Source of the DNA: an uncultured Clostridia bacterium
GTDB lineage: Bacteria > Bacillota > Clostridia > Christensenellales > UBA1242
Assembly (NCBI GenBank): GCA_937891595.1
Contig: CALATF010000025.1
Coordinates: forward strand, 1-17,881
DNA: 17,881 nucleotides
Direction: 5' to 3'
The stretch's first letter is position 1; each line of letters starts with the position of its first letter. The position numbers and the translations under genes are program-made. This document shows, piece by piece, positions 14,407 through 17,881 of this stretch. Under the pieces are notes generated by a model. It made no database searches. It was not told where the DNA came from and saw only the letters and a program-made list of their open reading frames with translations.

Positions 14407-14585
14407 TGGCTAATTTATTCCATGATGTACTTGACAAGAGTCTCTGAAATGAGTTTTCTTTTTGCTGGTTAAGACAGAGAAACGATATTTGTGATTATGG
14501 CTTTGCTTTTCCCGTTTCTCTGCCTTTTGATATTATGTTTTCATTTCTTCTCTTGTCAAGTACCTTTCACGGCATAAAGTAGCCA
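14407..14585. repeat. Palindrome 3: nested ~180-base imperfect inverted repeat
   Basis: Successive arms pair in order towards the centre. TGGCTA (14407-14412) pairs with TAGCCA (14580-14585). CC and TGA (14420-14425) pair with TCA and GG (14567-14572). GTACTTGACAAGAG (14427-14440) pairs perfectly with CTCTTGTCAAGTAC (14550-14563). GAAATGA (14446-14452) pairs with TCATTTC (14541-14547). CAGAGAAACG (14475-14484) pairs with CGTTTCTCTG (14513-14522). The whole could fold into one long interrupted stem with internal loops and a loop of about 28 bases. No ORF of note is inside. It ends three bases before the CotH-gene terminator. Identity unknown. Confidence 0.85.
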
Positions 14586-14587
14586 AT

Positions 14588-14620
14588 AAAAAAAGAGAAC
14601 TAGATTTTTCTAATTCTCTT
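14588..14620 (-). terminator. Intrinsic terminator after the CotH-domain gene
   Basis: On the minus strand, AGAGAATTAGA (14619-14609) pairs with TCTAGTTCTCT (14604-14594) with one mismatch and a 4-base loop. It is followed by seven U (14594-14588). It lies about 90 bases beyond the stop codon at 14712. Confidence 0.9.
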
Positions 14621-14628
14621 ATTAATTA

Positions 14629-14682
14629 CACTAGTTTCAAAATGTAGTGACTAAATAACTTCTCTTTTTATTATTCTTTTAA
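14629..14682. repeat. Right arm of the inverted repeat flanking the ASCH segment
   Basis: This arm holds CACTAGTTTCAAA (14629-14641), CTTCTCTTTTT (14659-14669) and TCTTTTAA (14675-14682). They are the reverse complements, in matching order, of the strings in the left arm at 13626-13678. It lies between the CotH-gene stop codon and that gene's terminator. No obvious target-site duplication is seen outside either arm. Confidence 0.6.
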
Positions 14683-14711
14683 GCAAGCATATTAATTAAA
14701 TCTTTATCATT

Positions 14712-16811
14712 TTATATTTTTGACACAAAATCTGCATGAGATAATTTATATATACCATCCAAGAAAGTATATCTATCTTGCAAATATAATCTTACATAAT
14801 CATACTGCATATCATATTGAAACTGGCCAGTTACACCATGCCAACATCTAGTATCTATTGAAGCTACATTATCTATTTTTGCTTTATAGGTCTTAAGATT
14901 TTCAGCAACTTCTAATATTCTGCTCTTTATTTCATTAAATCTAGTTACTACTTTTGTATAAAAAGCTTCGTTCTTTAATAATTTATTAAATATTGGAGAC
15001 TTAATTATATTTAATATATTAGCTGTTTCTATTCCTGATTCTACATAAGGAACTTCCCAACCACCTGTCATAGACCAGTCAAAATCCCAAATAGGACCAA
15101 ATTGCATTTTGCCATCTTTAGACTTGTTCATATAAATAGATTTAAGATTATTTTGGTCTGAGCTACACATAATTTCGTACATCAAATAATAATCTACGGC
15201 AGAATCTATATCAACTAAATCTTCAAAGCTTACTAGATTTTCCCTAAAACTTACTTTAACAGGTGATCCGGTTCTTAAAGTTGTAAATACAGCATTTATA
15301 TACTCATTAATATATTTATAAACTTTATCATTCCCATTAATTACTCCACGTTCATCTGCCTCAGGATACTTAATTTCTACAGGTTTAAAACCTTCTACAT
15401 AAAAATTATCTACGCCTATAATTCCTTCTTTATGTGCGAGTGCGTCCATTTCAACAAGAAATGGGAATTCAGTGTCATATTCAACATTAAAATCTTCTTC
15501 AACACCTGTTCTTCCTTCCTTTTCATCTATCTGCTCGCATAGAAGATATAATCCTTGGAAATTGCCATTAATAATAAGTGCCACATGATTAGGAGTAGGA
15601 GTAAACTTCATATTATCCATATCACTTGCAATTGAGAACGCTACATAATTGCGCAAATATGATTGATCATAATAATCTGCAAGCAAAACCCAACTTTTAT
15701 TCTTTTCAAGCCCCATAAGAGATTTTTTCTTATCAAATTTGATTCTAAAAGGGCGTTTTCTTGCTAATTTTGTTGAATTTCCCCTAAGTCTAATACCTAC
15801 AGAATCTTCATCACCATAATTATCTTTCATTTTTACTTCAAAGTTATCTTGTGAATTTTCACAATTAGAAATTTTAAAAGAAGCATTTACATACTCTTCT
15901 TTGCTAACTGGCATTAAATTGTATTGTGTATTTATTTCAATTACTGGTATTTTTAAATTATTTCCAACCATTTGATAAAATTGAGAAACTGATATTTTAG
16001 GGTTTGCAATATTAAAATCACGAAATGATATAACTGTAGAATATCCTATAAAAAGCATAAGAATAAAAGCTGTTATAACTGGTTTTAAATATAGTTTTAA
16101 TTGCTCTAAAAATGATATTTCTTCGAATGCTTTTTCAGGACCCGTCTTTGTAATTGTATACATTGAATAAGCAAATAAGCAAAGAGAAATATGCAAAAGC
16201 CCGATATAAACAATTAAAATAAAATGAGAAACATAAGAAAAACTATGGCAAAGAATTACAAAATTACTAATAAAGAAAAGAATTGTAGCTACAAAATTCA
16301 ATGTCTCTATTGCTTTTCTTGATTTAATTATATTAATTACGCTTTTACCTATTAATAACGAAAATGCAATAGCGTAAAGAATAATTAAAATTTCTATAAA
16401 TACATTTTTAAAACCAAAAATTTGTCCAAACACAATGATAGAAACAATAGGAATGGCAATGCTCCCTCCACAAAGTAAATCTATTTTAATAAATTTAGAC
16501 ACATTTAGAAAAGCAATATAAAATAATCCTATGGCTATAACAAATAAAATAAAGCCTAATGTAATATTATACAATATAACCAAATCAGCAATTAACGAAA
16601 AAACTATTGCTGAAATAATGGAAACAAAATAAAATTTATTAATTTTTTTAACTTTAAATGCGTATAGTAGACATACAAAAACTATTGCTAGTACACAAAA
16701 ACTACCTATATGTTTACACCAAATGTATTCTTGATTTATTGAATAAAAAACGTCAGCCGATAGCATAATACACATTAATAAAATATTTAAAATAATTATT
16801 ATTTTTTTCAT
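14712..16811 (-). CDS. Membrane protein: YhhN/TMEM86-like domain fused to a CotH kinase-like domain
   Basis: This 699-residue protein has two parts. Residues 1-218 hold eight predicted membrane helices resembling the YhhN (lysoplasmalogenase-like) family, for example FSLIADLVILYNITLGFILF at 71-90 and ATILFFISNFVIL at 175-187, where the family usually has SD. A ninth helix (about 244-262) leads to an outside domain with CotH features: VGIRLRGNSTKLARKRPFRIK (from 338), YLRNYVAFS (385-393), GLYLLCEQID (420-429), and the catalytic-type DQNNLKSIYM (552-561) and GPIWDFDWS (572-580). CotH proteins are atypical protein kinases that phosphorylate spore-coat proteins, and many bacterial relatives have unknown substrates. 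The gene stands alone, with its own promoter and terminator and a GAGG ribosome binding site. Family assignment of the N-terminal half is less sure than that of the CotH half. Confidence 0.85.
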   Translation of the reverse strand: MKKIIIILNILLMCIMLSADVFYSINQEYIWCKHIGSFCVLAIVFVCLLYAFKVKKINKFYFVSIISAIVFSLIADLVILYNITLGFILFVIAIGLFYIAFLNVSKFIKIDLLCGGSIAIPIVSIIVFGQIFGFKNVFIEILIILYAIAFSLLIGKSVINIIKSRKAIETLNFVATILFFISNFVILCHSFSYVSHFILIVYIGLLHISLCLFAYSMYTITKTGPEKAFEEISFLEQLKLYLKPVITAFILMLFIGYSTVISFRDFNIANPKISVSQFYQMVGNNLKIPVIEINTQYNLMPVSKEEYVNASFKISNCENSQDNFEVKMKDNYGDEDSVGIRLRGNSTKLARKRPFRIKFDKKKSLMGLEKNKSWVLLADYYDQSYLRNYVAFSIASDMDNMKFTPTPNHVALIINGNFQGLYLLCEQIDEKEGRTGVEEDFNVEYDTEFPFLVEMDALAHKEGIIGVDNFYVEGFKPVEIKYPEADERGVINGNDKVYKYINEYINAVFTTLRTGSPVKVSFRENLVSFEDLVDIDSAVDYYLMYEIMCSSDQNNLKSIYMNKSKDGKMQFGPIWDFDWSMTGGWEVPYVESGIETANILNIIKSPIFNKLLKNEAFYTKVVTRFNEIKSRILEVAENLKTYKAKIDNVASIDTRCWHGVTGQFQYDMQYDYVRLYLQDRYTFLDGIYKLSHADFVSKI

Positions 16812-16843
16812 TTGTCAACCTCGTTTAATGAGCACTATTTTAA

Positions 16844-16873
16844 TGTAATTATTATATGTTAATATAATGTTAA
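16844..16873 (-). promoter_or_regulatory. Putative promoter with tandem TTAACA boxes upstream of the CotH-domain gene
   Basis: On the minus strand, two TTAACA strings (16873-16868 and 16862-16857) are spaced exactly 11 bases apart. They are followed directly by a perfect -10 TATAAT (16856-16851). No consensus -35 is present at the right distance. Tandem TTAACA repeats at 11-base spacing just upstream of a -10 resemble the PhoP-type activator boxes of Bacillus. The AT-rich background makes chance occurrence possible. Confidence 0.4.
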
Positions 16874-16991
16874 TATGATTTTAAAATAAAATTATACTCA
16901 TTTTTATAACAAGTATATTTTATAACAATAAAAACGCCAATTAGTTATTTTGTTATATATTTGTAATAAAATTCTCTTTAAATATTCAATA

Positions 16992-17881
16992 TTACTTCAT
17001 TAAAGGAAATAAAACAACGTCTCTAACAGATTCTTGGTTTGTTAATAAGCACATAAGTCTATCAACACCAAAGCCAAGCCCTGAAATAGGTGGCATACCA
17101 TGTTCCATAGCATTTAAGAAATCTTCATCTAAATCCATAGCTTCATCATCGCCTTGTTTTTTAGCATTAGCTTGTTCTTCTAAAGCTTCTCTTTGAACAA
17201 TAGGGTCTACTAGTTCTGAGTATGCCTTACAAATTTCATCACCGCAAACAAGTACTTGGAACATATCAATACGTCTATTATCTTCATCATTTCTTCTTGC
17301 AAGAGGAACAAGACAAGCTGGATAATTATATAAAATTGTAGGTTGAATAATATTTTCCCTAATTTTTCTTTTATAAACTAAATCTATTACTCCACCAACC
17401 GTTTTACATTGTTCAAATTCTTCCATATTAAATAATTTAGTTTGTGCTACTTTTTCTTTTATTTCATTTACATCTGAATAATCAAGCACATTAAATCCTA
17501 AAATTTCATTAACTTTTTCTGTATAGTTAATTTTTACAAAATCTTTTGAAAAATCTAATTCATTCCCTTTAAAATTTAAAACCAAATTACCATTATTCAA
17601 CTCTTTAATAGCTTCCCTTATAAAGTTAGTAAAGAATTTTATATTATCTTCATAATTCCAGTAAGCAGCATACCATTCTACCATAGTAAATTCTTGTAAA
17701 TGGCTTGGGTCCATACCTTCGTTTCTAAAGCATTTAGCTACTTCATATACCCTATCAAATCCACCTGCCACACATTGTTTCAAGTAAGTCTCTGGAGCAA
17801 TTCTTAAATTACATTCCATATCTAAAGCATTATGATGTGTATAAAAAGGTTTAGCACTAGCTCCGCATACTGCATTTTGTA
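16992..17881 (-). CDS. lysS: Lysyl-tRNA synthetase, class II, C-terminal part (5' end outside window)
   Basis: The frame runs from beyond the window edge to a TAA at 16992, giving about 296 visible residues. It begins within the catalytic domain at NAVCGGASAKPFYTHHNALD and continues LRIAPETYLKQCVAGGFDRV, motif 2 around KCFRNEGMDPSHLQEFTMVE, and class II motif 3 GLGFGVDRLMCLLTNQESVR close to the C-terminus. The ending VRDVVLFPLMK is normal, so the 3' end is intact. The enzyme charges tRNA-Lys. An ATG at 17819 is internal (it lies in NALDM) and is not the start. No clear intrinsic terminator follows in the 180-base gap to the CotH-domain gene. Confidence 0.95.
   Translation of the reverse strand, partial: QNAVCGASAKPFYTHHNALDMECNLRIAPETYLKQCVAGGFDRVYEVAKCFRNEGMDPSHLQEFTMVEWYAAYWNYEDNIKFFTNFIREAIKELNNGNLVLNFKGNELDFSKDFVKINYTEKVNEILGFNVLDYSDVNEIKEKVAQTKLFNMEEFEQCKTVGGVIDLVYKRKIRENIIQPTILYNYPACLVPLARRNDEDNRRIDMFQVLVCGDEICKAYSELVDPIVQREALEEQANAKKQGDDEAMDLDEDFLNAMEHGMPPISGLGFGVDRLMCLLTNQESVRDVVLFPLMK

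Noticed and set aside
14213..14590. Integron-type attC recombination sites formed by the palindromes behind the ASCH gene
   Set aside because: A cassette gene followed by a large imperfect palindrome suggested attC, but I could not find the required RYYYAAC and GTTRRRY boxes at the bases of any stem, and no integrase is nearby.
14213..14590. Retron-like or other reverse-transcriptase-linked non-coding RNA
   Set aside because: No reverse transcriptase or effector gene occurs in the window, and the palindromes lack a recognisable msr/msd layout.
16900..16985. Hairpin after lysS (ATAACAA with TTGTTAT and weak outer pairs)
   Set aside because: It is a long-looped, AT-only stem without a clean U-tract, too weak to call a terminator.

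Overview
This is a strongly AT-rich window with almost every gene on the minus strand. It carries a complete spoIIIAA-AH operon plus ytxC and cotH-type sporulation genes, so it comes from an endospore-forming low-GC Firmicute. The gene order, the T-box and L20-type leaders and protein similarity recognised by eye point to class Clostridia. No species can be named from sequence alone.

Layout, from high to low coordinates (mostly the direction of transcription): (1) 3' part of lysS (16992-17881). (2) A large membrane protein joining a YhhN/TMEM86-like 8-helix domain to a CotH kinase-like domain (14712-16811), with its own promoter and terminator. (3) An accessory patch (about 13626-14682) with the only plus-strand gene, a small ASCH-domain protein. 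It also holds three consecutive large palindromes and is bounded by an inverted repeat that suggests an inserted or invertible segment. (4) ytxC (12742-13491), then thrS behind a consensus promoter and a threonine T-box with an ACC specifier. (5) The infC-rpmI-rplT translation operon behind a consensus promoter and an L20-type leader with an intrinsic terminator. infC starts at an AUU codon. A SpoU-family 23S rRNA methyltransferase follows. (6) efp with its own promoter and terminator. (7) spoIIIAA-AB-AC-AD-AE-AF-AG-AH, encoding the forespore-mother cell channel, its ATPase and its accessory proteins. (8) A monocistronic Asp23/Gls24-family gene. (9) nusB-xseA-xseB, followed by an ORF that leaves the window.

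Most of the window is conserved clostridial core genome: translation (lysS, thrS, infC, rpmI, rplT, efp), sporulation (spoIIIA, ytxC, perhaps the CotH protein) and nucleic-acid maintenance (nusB, xseA, xseB). The main anomalies are: the last ORF, whose first ~57 residues are prolyl-tRNA synthetase and whose remainder is cysteinyl-tRNA synthetase, fused in frame; the inverted-repeat-bounded ASCH and palindrome patch; and the YhhN-CotH domain combination. I did not find a clear new multi-gene system. The palindrome patch is the best candidate for undescribed structure.
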